A stretch of DNA of 64,000 nt from Ruegeria atlantica. GTDB lineage: Bacteria > Pseudomonadota > Alphaproteobacteria > Rhodobacterales > Rhodobacteraceae. Both the position numbers and the translations under genes were made by a program. Under the pieces are notes generated by a model. That model saw only the letters and a list, made by a program, of their open reading frames with translations, was not told the DNA's origin and did no database searches. The stretch is taken from positions 93,730 to 157,729 of the forward strand of contig NZ_WQBE01000009.1 in the NCBI RefSeq assembly GCF_013032005.1. The letters run 5' to 3'. Of the stretch, positions 16,344 through 25,449 are shown one piece after another (within the stretch, counting starts at the first letter, position 1; every line of letters starts with the position of its first letter).

Positions 16344-17804
16344 ATGAGCGCTGTATCTGAACTTGTCGCGGAAAAATCAGTCGTCACTGAACCCCAGGCT
16401 GAGGCAGTCAAGCTTACCATGATCCTCTCAGGCGCGGTCTTTGCCTTGATGATGGTCTTTGGTCTGATCATGCGTGCTGCGCAGGGCCAATGGATCGAAG
16501 TGGATCCGGCTTTGTTTTATCAGTTGCTGACGGCCCATGGCGCCGGAATGGTTGGTACAGCTGCACTGTCTGGCGCCGCAATCATGTGGTATTTTTGCGG
16601 GCGTCATATCGTTCTGACAGCTGGAATCTTTTGGGCTTTCCTTGCTTTGTTTCTGCTGGGCGTCGTCCTGATCTTCGGCTCGATCTTCATCGGCGGATAT
16701 GGCGGCGCATGGACATTCCTGTTTCCCTTGCCCGCGATGTCAGGCGGAGCGTGGGAAGCGGGCGCGGCTGCTGCGTTCATGCTTGGATATGTTTCGATCG
16801 GCGTTGGCTTTCTGCTGTATTATCTGGAGCTCGGTCGTCAGATTCATGCCCGTTATGGCAGCCTTTTGCGCGCCCTGGGCTGGAACCTGATCCTAGGGCG
16901 AGAGGACAAAAATCCTCCGCCGCCAACAATCATCGCGGCGGCGGCCGTGACTATTTTCAATTCGATCGGGATAATCCTAGGTGCCGCGGTGTTGGTGGCG
17001 AGCCTTGTCCACCTGCTGGTGCCGGGTTTTGAAGTAAACGCGCTGTTGGCCAAGAACCTGATCTATTTCTTTGGCCACGTTTTCATCAATGCCTCAATCT
17101 ACATGGCCGTCACTGCGGTGTATGAAATCCTGCCGGAATACACCGGCAAACCGTGGAAATCGAACCGTCTGTTTGCGATTGCCTGGAATGCAGTTCTGAT
17201 CTTCGTGATGGCTGTTTACTGGCACCATCTGCTTCAGGATGTGGTGATGCCACCCTGGATGCTGGTGGTCGGGCAACTGGTCTCATACTTAAGCGGCATT
17301 CCCCTCATCGCGGTCACAGCATTCTCTACGTTCCTCTATGTGCGAGGTTCGAAAATGACCTGGGATCTGACGTCCTCACTGCTGGTTCTGTCCGTGGCAG
17401 GCTGGTCGGTCGGCTCAATCCCCGCGTCAATCGACGGGATGATCAGTGTGAACAAAGTGATGCACAATACAATGTGGGTCCCGGGGCATTTCCACACCTA
17501 CCTGCTGCTGGGCGAAGTGGCGATGGCCTTTGGGTTCATGGCCTGGCTGGTCCGAGGCAAAAACATCGCCCAGATGAGCGGGTTGGACCGGGTCGCTTTT
17601 GTGACCTACCTCGCAGGCGCCGCTGGGTTTGTGACGGTGTTTCTCTTCTCTGGTGCGGCTTCGATCCCGCGTCGCTGGGCGGTGCACTACGAAGAATGGC
17701 TGACCCACGACCGCATTGGCACCTTGTTCGGCGTGCTGGTCGTGTTGGGAACATTGCTCTTTGTTCTGCGCTTTGTGCTGCGTCTTGGGCGGAGTGACAG
17801 CTGA
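16344..17804 (+). CDS. norY: Catalytic subunit (I) of an sNOR-type nitric oxide reductase
   Basis: A 486-residue, 12-helix haem-copper subunit I. Ligands: His65 (LTAHGAG) and His384 region (PGHFHT, His382/His384) for the haems, His245 (YFFGHVFIN) and the pair His294-His295 (YWHHLL) for CuB. In A- and B-family oxygen reductases the CuB histidine is followed by P-E-V-Y, giving the His-Tyr cross-link. Here the sequence is H-V-F-I-N, so the tyrosine is absent (Asn249 at that place), as expected for NO reductases. It starts directly after norS and overlaps senC. It reduces two NO to N2O in the inner membrane. An oxygen reductase with an unusual site is the alternative. Confidence 0.8.
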   Translation: MSAVSELVAEKSVVTEPQAEAVKLTMILSGAVFALMMVFGLIMRAAQGQWIEVDPALFYQLLTAHGAGMVGTAALSGAAIMWYFCGRHIVLTAGIFWAFLALFLLGVVLIFGSIFIGGYGGAWTFLFPLPAMSGGAWEAGAAAAFMLGYVSIGVGFLLYYLELGRQIHARYGSLLRALGWNLILGREDKNPPPPTIIAAAAVTIFNSIGIILGAAVLVASLVHLLVPGFEVNALLAKNLIYFFGHVFINASIYMAVTAVYEILPEYTGKPWKSNRLFAIAWNAVLIFVMAVYWHHLLQDVVMPPWMLVVGQLVSYLSGIPLIAVTAFSTFLYVRGSKMTWDLTSSLLVLSVAGWSVGSIPASIDGMISVNKVMHNTMWVPGHFHTYLLLGEVAMAFGFMAWLVRGKNIAQMSGLDRVAFVTYLAGAAGFVTVFLFSGAASIPRRWAVHYEEWLTHDRIGTLFGVLVVLGTLLFVLRFVLRLGRSDS

Positions 17805-18403
17805 TGATTGCGCGCGCTCTTCCCTCGGTTCTGGTCGCGAGCATCGGCTTGGGAACTCTCTGGCATGCCACAGATGGAGGGCAGGCTTTCACCAGCGAAG
17901 CCGCTCGGAGATTGGACGTGGTGCGCGCACCGCGTCCAGTTCCAGCCCTGCAACTGGAAGACATGTCAGGTCAGTTGATGCCCCTGTTGCCGCAAGGGGA
18001 GGAGGTGGTTTTGGTCGAGTTCATCTACACCGTGTGCGGCGACATCTGCCAGATTGCAGGCGCAGACTTTGCCAAGATCCGAGATCAATTGGAACAGCGT
18101 GGAGAGCCCGTCCGGATGATCTCGGTCAGTTTTGATCCTAAGCGAGACACGCCCGATCAGATGACGATTTACGGGGAAGCCCATGAGGCGGACGGCAAAA
18201 TGTGGACCGTTGCGCGGCCGAGGCCAGAAGAGTTGCCGGCATTGTTGAAGCTTTTTGACGTGACTGTCATTCCCGATGAATGGGGCGGGTTTCAGCACAA
18301 TGCCGCAATCCATGTGATTGACAGCGAGGGCCGCTTTTCGGCGGTGTATGACACCGATGCGATCGACGCTATTCTGACCCATTTAGAGGAGCGCAGCTCA
18401 TGA
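17804..18403 (+). CDS. senC: SCO1/SenC copper-delivery protein
   Basis: This 199-residue membrane-anchored thioredoxin-fold protein of the SCO family has an N-terminal anchor, the copper motif VCGDIC (Cys78 and Cys82), the DPKRDTPDQ segment, and a conserved histidine near the end (QHNAAIHVID). It delivers copper to the CuA site of the reductase subunit encoded two genes upstream. Start and stop overlap both neighbours by 1-4 bp, consistent with one operon. Confidence 0.88.
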   Translation: MIARALPSVLVASIGLGTLWHATDGGQAFTSEAARRLDVVRAPRPVPALQLEDMSGQLMPLLPQGEEVVLVEFIYTVCGDICQIAGADFAKIRDQLEQRGEPVRMISVSFDPKRDTPDQMTIYGEAHEADGKMWTVARPRPEELPALLKLFDVTVIPDEWGGFQHNAAIHVIDSEGRFSAVYDTDAIDAILTHLEERSS

Positions 18404-18960
18404 AGTTGCTTGGCTTGGCCTTCCTGGCTTCTGCCGAGGCCGTTGCACTTCGCTATGCGGTTGTTGAAAGTCCGATCCAGCATGTCCTGGTGCAGATGCC
18501 ATTGTTGGTTCTGGCCGGGGTGTTGTTGGCTTGGAACAGGCAGGTCCGGCGTGAATGGGCTGTTCCGTTGCTACTTGTGGCCTTGACCGTATTTCTGTTC
18601 TGGATGCTGCCAAGAAACGTTGATTGGGCGCTGACGCCGACAGGGGAACTTACTAAATATCTGAGCTTGCCTTTGCTGTTGGGGGCACTGCTGAGGTTGT
18701 CCTGGCCCTGGCTGGGCCCGGTGCTTCGCGGATTCCTGAAGGCGAATGCGCTGTCGATGCTGGGTGTGCTGGGTTTTCTGTATACGCATGCGCCGGTCAG
18801 GATTTGCAACTCCTACCTGGTCTCGGCTCAGAAGGATCTGGGCATGGCCTTTCTCTACCTCGCTGCATGCTTGGCCTGTCTCTGGGCTATCCCGATCCTG
18901 TTTGGAAATCCAAGTGGCCAAAGGTCGAACGCGACCGGCTGCGCAAGCTGTGGAGTGTAA
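18400..18960 (+). CDS. Membrane protein, orf1 of the norSY-senC cluster
   Basis: A 186-residue hydrophobic protein with about five transmembrane helices and a C-terminal tail ending in CASCG. The Cys pair (C-A-S-C) at the end is suggestive of metal binding. It overlaps the senC stop (ATGA). Its position corresponds to orf1 in norSY-senC-orf1 clusters, where it is thought to assist the enzyme; no activity is established. The internal segment with a short periplasmic motif APVRICNSYLVSAQKDLG may be functionally important. No other family recognised. Confidence 0.65.
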   Translation: MKLLGLAFLASAEAVALRYAVVESPIQHVLVQMPLLVLAGVLLAWNRQVRREWAVPLLLVALTVFLFWMLPRNVDWALTPTGELTKYLSLPLLLGALLRLSWPWLGPVLRGFLKANALSMLGVLGFLYTHAPVRICNSYLVSAQKDLGMAFLYLAACLACLWAIPILFGNPSGQRSNATGCASCGV

Positions 18961-18966
18961 TACGAA

Positions 18967-19782
18967 ATGACCTATGCTGACACAGTCATTGGGTTCGCAG
19001 AACTGGCGCAAGAGAAAGGCGTCAACCTGCGTGCAGATCCAATTGCCTTTCTGATCCTCGCCTTAAAAGCCGGGGCGTTTGTTGGTGCCGGTATCTTGCT
19101 GATCCTTTCTGTTGGGCAGGGCGCGGATCCATCCATCCGTCCCATCGTCATGGGGGCCAGCTTCGGTATCGCCTTGACCCTTGTGGTTTTTGCAGGGGCC
19201 GAGCTGTTCACTGGTCACACCATGTACATGACGCACGGATTGCTGGCCAAAAGTATTGCTTGGTGGGATGTGCTGCGCTGCTGGTTGGTCAGTTGGGCAG
19301 GAAATCTGATCGGGGCCATATTGCTGGCGTTGCTGTTCGTCGCAGGCGGTGGTGGACTTATCTTAGGGGCAGGCGAAGAGGCTTTTCTTTATAAGGTGGC
19401 CATCAAGAAGATGCACGGCACCGAGTTGGAGCTGTTCGCCAAAGCGATCCTGTGCAATTGGCTGGTTTGTCTTGCCTTGTGGTGTTCGGCGCGCGCAAAA
19501 GACGACGTTACCAAATGCATCGTCATCTTCTGGTGTCTTTATGCATTTATTGCTGCGGGGTTTGAACACAGCGTTGCGAACATGACCGTGTTTTCACTGG
19601 CGCTGATCTCAGATCACCCCGACAGCATCACCCTGGCCGGAGCCGCCCACAATTTGACGTATGTCACCTTGGGCAACGCATTCGCCGGTGCCGGGATCAT
19701 GGGCTACGGCTACTGGCGAGCGGCTTCTAAACCCACGGTTAGGGGCGCCGCAACACACGCGTCAACCAAACACCCTGTCTAG
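18967..19782 (+). CDS. Formate/nitrite transporter family channel
   Basis: A 271-residue FNT-family protein with six transmembrane helices. Family landmarks are GAELFTGHTMYMTHGLLAK after TM2-3 and the re-entrant region with WLVCLALWCSARAKD and FEHSVANMTVFSLAL. NirC-type members move nitrite and FocA-type members move formate. Beside an NO-reductase and NsrR genes, nitrite export or import is the better guess. It follows orf1 with only 6 bp between them. Confidence 0.85.
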   Translation: MTYADTVIGFAELAQEKGVNLRADPIAFLILALKAGAFVGAGILLILSVGQGADPSIRPIVMGASFGIALTLVVFAGAELFTGHTMYMTHGLLAKSIAWWDVLRCWLVSWAGNLIGAILLALLFVAGGGGLILGAGEEAFLYKVAIKKMHGTELELFAKAILCNWLVCLALWCSARAKDDVTKCIVIFWCLYAFIAAGFEHSVANMTVFSLALISDHPDSITLAGAAHNLTYVTLGNAFAGAGIMGYGYWRAASKPTVRGAATHASTKHPV

Positions 19783-19795
19783 TGAGGGCGCGATC

Positions 19796-20323
19796 ATGAG
19801 CGTGACACAACCTGTCAAAATCTCTGTCTCAAAAAACCGACTGTCCCATGCCGAGCCTCTTTTTGAGGCCGCCCGCATTGCACTGATTGCGACTATCTCT
19901 GTTTGGATGGGCGCCGCAGTTAGCGGTAACTTGATAGCGGCTCCGGCCAAGTTCCAAGCCCCGTCATTGACATTGCCGGTCGCCTTGGACGTTGGGCGGA
20001 TGCAATTCCTGTGGATTGGCGTATTCGAGGCGTTTTGCACGCTACTGATTGCACTTCTTCTTCTGTCGTTCCGGCAGAAACCGTCGTTGTCATTAATTGT
20101 CGCGCTCTGCGTGTTCGGATTTCAAAGGCTTTGGCTCCTTCCTTTGCTGAACGCGCGGACGCATTTGATCATCGCGGTTCAACCAGTCGAGGACAGTTCA
20201 TTGCATCTGCTCTACGTCGCGTCTGAATTTCTGAAGATCGGGTTTCTTTTTTGGGCTGGCATTCGGGAAATGAGAAGCCTGTTCCGAAAAGCAAGACCGA
20301 CTGCAGTTTCGGTCCAAACCTGA
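19796..20323 (+). CDS. Uncharacterised membrane protein in the nor operon
   Basis: A 175-residue protein with four predicted transmembrane helices and a basic C-terminal tail (MRSLFRKARP). The start at 19796 has GAGGGCGCGATC before it and follows the FNT stop by 13 bp. The segment WIGVFEAFCTLLIALLLL and the later LLPLLNARTHLIIAVQPVEDSSLHLLYVASE hint at the DUF4149/DoxX-like four-helix architecture, but I do not assign a family. Co-expression with the NO reductase is likely from the spacing. Confidence 0.55.
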   Translation: MSVTQPVKISVSKNRLSHAEPLFEAARIALIATISVWMGAAVSGNLIAAPAKFQAPSLTLPVALDVGRMQFLWIGVFEAFCTLLIALLLLSFRQKPSLSLIVALCVFGFQRLWLLPLLNARTHLIIAVQPVEDSSLHLLYVASEFLKIGFLFWAGIREMRSLFRKARPTAVSVQT

Positions 20324-20362
20324 ATTCTCAACTATCTGCAATCAAAAGGAAGGGATGATCAC

Positions 20363-20728
20363 ATGCGAGGTATTCTTGTGGCTGTAACAATAGCGCTGGC
20401 GGGTGCTCAAAGCGTTGCCGCAGAAGGCGACGCGGCGGCAGGCGAAAAAGTTTTCAAAAAATGTGCCGCATGTCATGCAGTTGACGAAGGTAAGAAAAAA
20501 GTGGGCCCAACGATGCTTGGTGTTTGGGGCCGAGAAGCTGGCGCTGTTGATGGTTACAAATACTCAACAGCGATGGGGGAAGCCGGATTTATTTGGGATG
20601 AAGAACACTTATCCGGGTTCCTAGCGTCTCCCAAAAAGTACCTGCCGGGCACGAAGATGTCCTTTCCCGGAATAAAGAAACCGGAGCAAATCTCGGACCT
20701 GCTGGCCTATCTGGAAGCCCTGCAGTGA
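20363..20728 (+). CDS. Periplasmic class I cytochrome c
   Basis: A 121-residue protein with a signal peptide (MRGILVAVTIALAGAQSVAA) and one haem motif CAACH (residues 34-38). A likely axial methionine is in LPGTKMSFPG, and the domain has the compact c2/c550-type size. The ribosome binding site AAGGAAGGG precedes the ATG. As the last gene of the island it is the natural electron donor to the CuA reductase and to CcoP. A hairpin at 20739-20783 separates it from the convergent oxyR. Confidence 0.88.
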   Translation: MRGILVAVTIALAGAQSVAAEGDAAAGEKVFKKCAACHAVDEGKKKVGPTMLGVWGREAGAVDGYKYSTAMGEAGFIWDEEHLSGFLASPKKYLPGTKMSFPGIKKPEQISDLLAYLEALQ

Positions 20729-20738
20729 CAGACCAACG

Positions 20739-20783
20739 GCGTTTCTTTGATGATGACTTGCACGCTTGCCCTCAAAGAAACGC
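20739..20783. terminator. Hairpin between convergent cytochrome c and oxyR genes
   Basis: Arms GCGTTTCTTTGA (20739-20750) and TCAAAGAAACGC (20772-20783) are perfectly complementary with a 21-base loop. It lies between the two converging stop codons and could end transcription from both sides, although no strong T-run follows. Confidence 0.55.
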
Positions 20784-20813
20784 TAAATTGCCTTTTCCGT
20801 GGTTGGTCAGGCT

Positions 20814-21758
20814 CTAAGCTTTTCCGTTCAAATACCGCGCCATTTCCGGGGCAGCCATAAGGGTCTGAATGAAAGTCCCGAAATGTTCAAGCGATCCCGT
20901 GCGTGGGTCACTGTCGCGCCATGCCAGCCTGATAGAACGGCCAAACACCCCATCCGCAATGGGATGTGTTGTTGCTAGGCCGCCGAAACGGTCGGGGCCA
21001 CTCACAGACAATGCCGGAAAAAGCGCGCAACCCTCTCCCAGCGCGACCATTTGCCGGAGCATCTCAAGACTGCTGGCCACTCTTTGTCCTGGTCGGTCAA
21101 TCCGGTCGCAAAACGCAACGGTCTGATCCCGTAGACAGTGTTCTTGAGAAAGTAGAACGAGCTGTGAGGACAAAACCTTGGACCAACGAACCTTTTCATT
21201 GGGTTTGAGATCCAGATCCTTGGGACAGGCAAAAACAAATGGTTCATGAAACAGCTCAAGCGCACTTAGTGCAGGCTGTTTCGGGTTAGTTGCGATCAGC
21301 GCAGCGTCCAGCGCCCGGTTGGTGAGCATCTCTTCAAGAACATGCGTGGGTTCTTCGAATAGTGACAGCCTTAACTTGGGATAAGCGGCTTTGAGTGACT
21401 TGAGGATGAGCGGCAATAAGTAAGGACCAAGGGTTGGAAGTACACCAAACTTCAAATCACCTTCCAGATTGTCACTCAGGCTCAGCGACAATTCCAACAG
21501 CTCACGGGCCTCGGTCAGAAGGATTTCTGCTTTTTGCAGGACTATCCGGCCATTTTGCGTCAAAGAGACACGCCTGCCCTGACGTTCGAAAATCGAAAAT
21601 CCAATTCGGGCCTCTAGCTTCAATACCTGTTGGCTGATTGCCGGTTGTGAAACCCCACAGATATCAGCTGCTCGGCCAAAATGACCTTCTTCGGCAATGC
21701 TTTGAATGTACTCAAGATCTCTGAGTGAAAGACCGGCAACCGAGGTTCTTCTTGCCAT
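20814..21758 (-). CDS. oxyR: Peroxide-sensing LysR regulator OxyR
   Basis: This 314-residue LysR-type protein has an N-terminal winged helix ([23 protein letters not shown]) and an effector domain carrying the OxyR cysteine pair in [13 protein letters not shown] (Cys208 and Cys217). These form a disulfide on reaction with H2O2. It is divergent from katA with a palindromic site between them (21771-21787). It therefore most likely activates katA. Confidence 0.92.
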   Translation of the reverse strand: MARRTSVAGLSLRDLEYIQSIAEEGHFGRAADICGVSQPAISQQVLKLEARIGFSIFERQGRRVSLTQNGRIVLQKAEILLTEARELLELSLSLSDNLEGDLKFGVLPTLGPYLLPLILKSLKAAYPKLRLSLFEEPTHVLEEMLTNRALDAALIATNPKQPALSALELFHEPFVFACPKDLDLKPNEKVRWSKVLSSQLVLLSQEHCLRDQTVAFCDRIDRPGQRVASSLEMLRQMVALGEGCALFPALSVSGPDRFGGLATTHPIADGVFGRSIRLAWRDSDPRTGSLEHFGTFIQTLMAAPEMARYLNGKA

Positions 21759-21770
21759 GCATCACCTCTG

Positions 21771-21787
21771 ATTATCGATCGGATAAT
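21771..21787. promoter_or_regulatory. Probable OxyR site between oxyR and katA
   Basis: Inverted repeat ATTATC-GATCG-GATAAT in the oxyR-katA intergenic region, 68 bp before the katA start. Assignment to OxyR is from position; an A/T-rich stretch follows. Confidence 0.5.
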
Positions 21788-21854
21788 TTATATAAGTTGG
21801 AGTATTTTGGCGGTTTTCGGTTTTGTCCTGCCAATACCAACTCAGGAGATTGAC

Positions 21855-23315
21855 ATGACCAGCAAACCGAAACTGACCACCGCATTTGGCGCACCAGTGC
21901 CCGACAACCAAAACACTCTGACGGCGGGGCCGCGTGGTCCTGCGCTGCTTCAGGATGTCTGGTTTCTCGAGAAGATGGCTCATTTTGATCGCGAAGTGAT
22001 CCCCGAACGCCGGATGCATGCCAAAGGGTCCGGCGCTTACGGTACGTTCACAGTGACCCACGACATCACACGCTATACACGCGCCAAATTGTTCTCTGAT
22101 GTTGGCAAGATGACGGATCTCTTCCTGCGCTTTTCGACCGTTGCAGGAGAACGCGGTGCGGCGGACGCGGAACGGGACATTCGCGGCTTTGCAGTCAAGT
22201 TTTACACCGAGGAAGGCAACTGGGATCTGGTGGGCAATAACACTCCAGTGTTTTTCCTTCGCGACCCATTGAAGTTTCCCGATCTTAACCACGCGGTCAA
22301 ACGCGATCCGCGGACCAACATGCGCAGTGCGGATAACAACTGGGACTTCTGGACCAGCCTTCCCGAAGCTTTGCTCCAGGTGACGATTGTTATGTCTGAT
22401 CGCGGCATTCCCGCAACCTACCGGCACATGCACGGCTTTGGCAGCCACACATTCAGCTTTATCAATTCGGACAGCGAACGGTTCTGGGTCAAATTCTATT
22501 TCAAAACCCAGCAGGGGATCAAAAACCTTACCGACGAAGAAGCCGCGCAAATCATCTCTGGTGACCGTGAAAGCCATCAGCGTGATCTTTATGATGCTAT
22601 CGAAGACGGTGATTTTCCCAAATGGACGCTCTACGTCCAAGTCATGCCAGAGAAGGATGCGGGTACATACCACCTCAACCCATTTGATCTGACCAAGGTT
22701 TGGCCGCATGGGGACTATCCGCTGATTGAGGTTGGCGAGCTGGAATTGAACCGCAACCCCGAGAACTACTTTGCCGAAGTGGAACAGGCGGCCTTTGCGC
22801 CTTCTACAATTGTACCTGGTATCAGCTTTTCGCCGGACAAAATGCTGCAGGGACGTCTGTTTTCCTATGGCGACACTCAGCGGTATCGGTTGGGTGTCAA
22901 CCATTCCCAGATCCCGGTGAATGCGCCGCGTTGCCCGTATCATTCCTACCATCGTGATGGAGCGATGAGGATCGACGGCAATGCCGGATCTCGGATTGGC
23001 TATGAACCCAATATGCATGCCGAATGGTCGGAGCAACCGGATTTCTCTGAACCACCTTTGTCCATCGAAGGTGCTGCAGATCATTGGAACCACCGCGAGG
23101 ATGATGACTATTTCTCGCAACCCGGTGATTTGTTCCGCCTGATGACGCCGGAGCAGCAAAAAGTGTTGTTCGCAAACACTGCCCGCGCGATTGGCGCTGC
23201 AAGGAAGGAAATTCAGATCCGTCACATATCGAACTGTCTCAAGGCCGATCCTGGTTATGGTGCCGGTGTGGCAAGCGCGCTTGGTTTGAGCATCGAGTGT
23301 GTAGACCTGGCATAA
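21855..23315 (+). CDS. katA: Monofunctional haem catalase
   Basis: A 486-residue small-subunit (clade 3-type) catalase that splits H2O2 to water and O2 in the cytoplasm. Visible landmarks are the N-terminal [20 protein letters not shown], the distal region with [10 protein letters not shown], the conserved [23 protein letters not shown], and the proximal haem tyrosine in [14 protein letters not shown]. The start is the ATG with CAGGAGATTGAC upstream; 16 further in-frame codons upstream are not needed. Divergent oxyR indicates peroxide induction. Confidence 0.95.
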   Translation: MTSKPKLTTAFGAPVPDNQNTLTAGPRGPALLQDVWFLEKMAHFDREVIPERRMHAKGSGAYGTFTVTHDITRYTRAKLFSDVGKMTDLFLRFSTVAGERGAADAERDIRGFAVKFYTEEGNWDLVGNNTPVFFLRDPLKFPDLNHAVKRDPRTNMRSADNNWDFWTSLPEALLQVTIVMSDRGIPATYRHMHGFGSHTFSFINSDSERFWVKFYFKTQQGIKNLTDEEAAQIISGDRESHQRDLYDAIEDGDFPKWTLYVQVMPEKDAGTYHLNPFDLTKVWPHGDYPLIEVGELELNRNPENYFAEVEQAAFAPSTIVPGISFSPDKMLQGRLFSYGDTQRYRLGVNHSQIPVNAPRCPYHSYHRDGAMRIDGNAGSRIGYEPNMHAEWSEQPDFSEPPLSIEGAADHWNHREDDDYFSQPGDLFRLMTPEQQKVLFANTARAIGAARKEIQIRHISNCLKADPGYGAGVASALGLSIECVDLA

Positions 23316-23323
23316 AAACAATT

Positions 23324-23352
23324 GGCAAGTCCCCGATCTGTTGGGACTTGCC
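23324..23352 (+). terminator. Hairpin after katA
   Basis: Ten-base arms GGCAAGTCCC (23324-23333) and GGGACTTGCC (23343-23352) start 9 bp after the katA stop. No T-run follows, so it could act as an mRNA 3' stabiliser or a weak terminator. Confidence 0.55.
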
Positions 23353-23484
23353 TGACGCTGTGGGTTGTTGGGTAGCGAGCACCGTTTGGTGTATTTGGGC
23401 TTTTCGTCGCCGTGCAAGACAAAACTACGGTTTGGCGATGGCGCCTGGAAAAAACTATTTCCATATGTGGGCACCTTGGCCCGA

Positions 23485-24009
23485 TCACACATTGCAGCTA
23501 CCTGGTTTGCATTCGCTTTGATCAACAGTGACGGTGCCGCCTTTTGTCGACACGACCTCCTGTGTCAGAAGACTGCCAATCTCGGACCCCAATTGAAGTT
23601 CCGAAACCTGACCAAGGTGATGCGCAACGATCTGCCCCGCCTGATCTAAAAGGACAAGGCTTGGTGTGCCGCGCATGTCAAAGCGAGACATCGTGTTTGG
23701 CAACGGTCCTGCGCCCTGTTTGTCCACGCCGACAGGGAACGTGATGCGGTATTCATGCAGGAAAGCTTGCAAAGACACCGGTGTCATAGCGTTGTGATGC
23801 TCGAACACGGTGTGCAGGCCAATTACGGCTACCTTCTCTTCAGGAAACGTCCTCTGAATCGACTGCGCCAAGGGAATACCGTGCAGGACACATCCTGGGC
23901 ATAGCATTTGAAAGGCCTCAATGACGACAACCCGTCCTTTTAGGTTATCTAGGGTTAGGGACGTGTCTGTGTTGAACCATTCCGAGACGTCTAACTCTGG
24001 TGCTTGCAT
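23485..24009 (-). CDS. Thioredoxin-fold redoxin with CPGC active site
   Basis: A 174-residue cytoplasmic AhpC/TSA-TlpA type protein without a signal peptide. The redox motif is MLCPGCVLHG (about residues 35-44), preceded by the TlpA-like LKGRVVVIEAFQ and followed by the cis-proline strand RGTPSLVLLDQAG. The C-terminal tail carries two more cysteines (SECKPGSC). A GAGGA site precedes the ATG. It may reduce peroxides or protein disulfides, and lies convergent to katA in an oxidative-stress neighbourhood. No closer function can be read. Confidence 0.75.
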   Translation of the reverse strand: MQAPELDVSEWFNTDTSLTLDNLKGRVVVIEAFQMLCPGCVLHGIPLAQSIQRTFPEEKVAVIGLHTVFEHHNAMTPVSLQAFLHEYRITFPVGVDKQGAGPLPNTMSRFDMRGTPSLVLLDQAGQIVAHHLGQVSELQLGSEIGSLLTQEVVSTKGGTVTVDQSECKPGSCNV

Positions 24010-24067
24010 TTTCTTTGTCCTCAGCAGTAGGCAGCCGCCGTAGGTTTGGCGGCTGCTCAGTGGAATG

Positions 24068-24817
24068 TTAGTGAATCTTGCCCGGCAGGCTCAGATCGCC
24101 AGATGCGACGTCGAAAACATCTGTGACGCAAAGCAAGGGCGCATGGATATTCGCGTTAACCCTCAAGGCGGATGTAACGCCGTCATAAGCGACACCATCC
24201 AGTTCAACGTCGCTGGCGAAGCCTGCGTTCACCGAGATTTCGGGCCCGTCGAACAGCGGTGTAAACCCAGGGCTGTCCAGAAAGATCGGAAACCCAGGCC
24301 ATGTCGCAGGTAGCTTGGGTGTGGAGCCTTCGGGGATGTCACGTACGGCAAGCGCGTCGGGTCCGCACGCTTCGGTCGGGGTCAACACAACCCAGTGGCT
24401 GTGCCATTCGATGCCGTCGTTGGCCGGATCTCCGTCACCGTTCTCGTCAAAAAGCGGTGTGTCATCAAAATCTGGATGACTGGTTGCGGCCATTGCAAGG
24501 ATGCCTGTGCCGCCTTCGAACCCAACGGCCGAAGGGTCCAAAGACGTAGGCCAGACATATGACCAGACGTCTGAACCACCGACCTCTCCAGTTGCCGCCG
24601 GAACCGAGGCACCAGCCGATCCATTCGTGGTCATGTGAAAAGTGACCGTGTTTCCATTGCGGTGCGCGTGCGCGGCCAGAATGTCAAAATCCGCGACTTT
24701 ACTGGCGTCAGCAGAAGATATGATCGCGCCATCCTGATGAATGGCATGGTTCCCATCAGCAAGAGCTGTGCTGCCGATGAGCAGAGCCAAAGTAGAAGTG
24801 AGCGTTGAAAGTTTCAT
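24068..24817 (-). CDS. Secreted protein of unknown function
   Basis: A 249-residue protein with a clear signal peptide (MKLSTLTSTLALLIGSTALADG). It is rich in Asp, Gly and Pro and has several histidines (HAIHQDG, AHAHRNGNTVTFH, IEWHSHWVVLTP) that could bind a metal in the periplasm, and only two or so cysteines. A GGAGGCACCC ribosome binding site fixes the start at 24817. It is divergent from a MarR regulator, with TAGCGA-type palindromes between them. Control by that regulator is likely. No family recognised. Confidence 0.7.
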   Translation of the reverse strand: MKLSTLTSTLALLIGSTALADGNHAIHQDGAIISSADASKVADFDILAAHAHRNGNTVTFHMTTNGSAGASVPAATGEVGGSDVWSYVWPTSLDPSAVGFEGGTGILAMAATSHPDFDDTPLFDENGDGDPANDGIEWHSHWVVLTPTEACGPDALAVRDIPEGSTPKLPATWPGFPIFLDSPGFTPLFDGPEISVNAGFASDVELDGVAYDGVTSALRVNANIHAPLLCVTDVFDVASGDLSLPGKIH

Positions 24818-24837
24818 GGGTGCCTCCAATTAAAAGA

Positions 24838-24892
24838 TAGCGAGTCGCTACTATAATGAGAAATACATTGCAACTATAATTTCGAGTCGCTA
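24838..24892. promoter_or_regulatory. Two operator-like sites for the adjacent MarR regulator
   Basis: A perfect palindrome TAGCGA-G-TCGCTA (24838-24850) and a second partial copy TTCGA-G-TCGCTA (24881-24892) lie 31 bp apart (end to start) in the divergent promoter between the secreted protein and the MarR gene. The second copy is 11 bp from the MarR start, which implies autorepression. Confidence 0.65.
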
Positions 24893-24903
24893 CTAAAAGT
24901 GTT

Positions 24904-25449
24904 ATGAACACAGATCATCGCATACGCACACTGATCAACCGTCTGGCCCGAATTGATGCTTCCGAAGGATGGGCGGGAGATTTGAACCCGACTCAGAGGA
25001 TGGCGCTCGAGTACCTCGCTGAGGCGAACATGTTCTCGCGCTCGCCGTCGCATGTCGCAGAGTACATCGGTACAACCCGTGGAACGATGTCACAGACGCT
25101 CAAGGCTTTGGCACGCAAAGGCTATGTAGAAGAGCACCGCAAAGAACACGATCAGCGGTCGATATCCTACGAACTCACAAAAGAAGGGGCCGAGATCGTA
25201 GGTCAGCCAAATCCTGTTGCTCAGGCAATTGGAGATATGCCCTTAGAAAACCAAGCCATGCTTGAGCAGGGTCTGATGCAAGGCCTCAGTCTGGCTTTGG
25301 CCGTAAATGGAGGCCGATCCTTCGGACAATGCAAATCCTGCGCCCATCATGATGTCACGACGGAAAACGGTTTTTGCAAATTGTTGGGTGTTTCATTGGA
25401 GCCCGGCGAAAAAGACAAGATCTGCATTGAGCACGAGGAAGCCAGATGA
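24904..25449 (+). CDS. MarR-family regulator with C-terminal cysteine cluster
   Basis: A 181-residue protein: a MarR winged helix (LNPTQRMALEYLAEAN...SPSHVAEYIGTTRGTMSQTLKALARKGYVEEHRKEHDQRS) followed by an extra C-terminal part with the cysteine/histidine pattern C-x2-C-x-H-H...C-x(17)-C-x2-H (residues about 143-178). The usual MarR is shorter and lacks this cluster. It may bind zinc or an Fe-S cluster, or sense redox. Two operator-like palindromes precede it. The stop overlaps the MOSC gene (ATGA), so both are one transcript. Confidence 0.8.
   Translation: MNTDHRIRTLINRLARIDASEGWAGDLNPTQRMALEYLAEANMFSRSPSHVAEYIGTTRGTMSQTLKALARKGYVEEHRKEHDQRSISYELTKEGAEIVGQPNPVAQAIGDMPLENQAMLEQGLMQGLSLALAVNGGRSFGQCKSCAHHDVTTENGFCKLLGVSLEPGEKDKICIEHEEAR

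Noticed and set aside
16344..17804. Annotation as ordinary cytochrome c oxidase subunit I
   Set aside because: The active-site tyrosine place is Asn, the CuA subunit is short, and gene order and NsrR boxes match an NO reductase; kept only as an alternative.
21762..23525. 587-codon - strand open frame opposite katA
   Set aside because: A shadow of the catalase gene, which has full family motifs, a ribosome binding site and a regulator; the antisense frame has no family.
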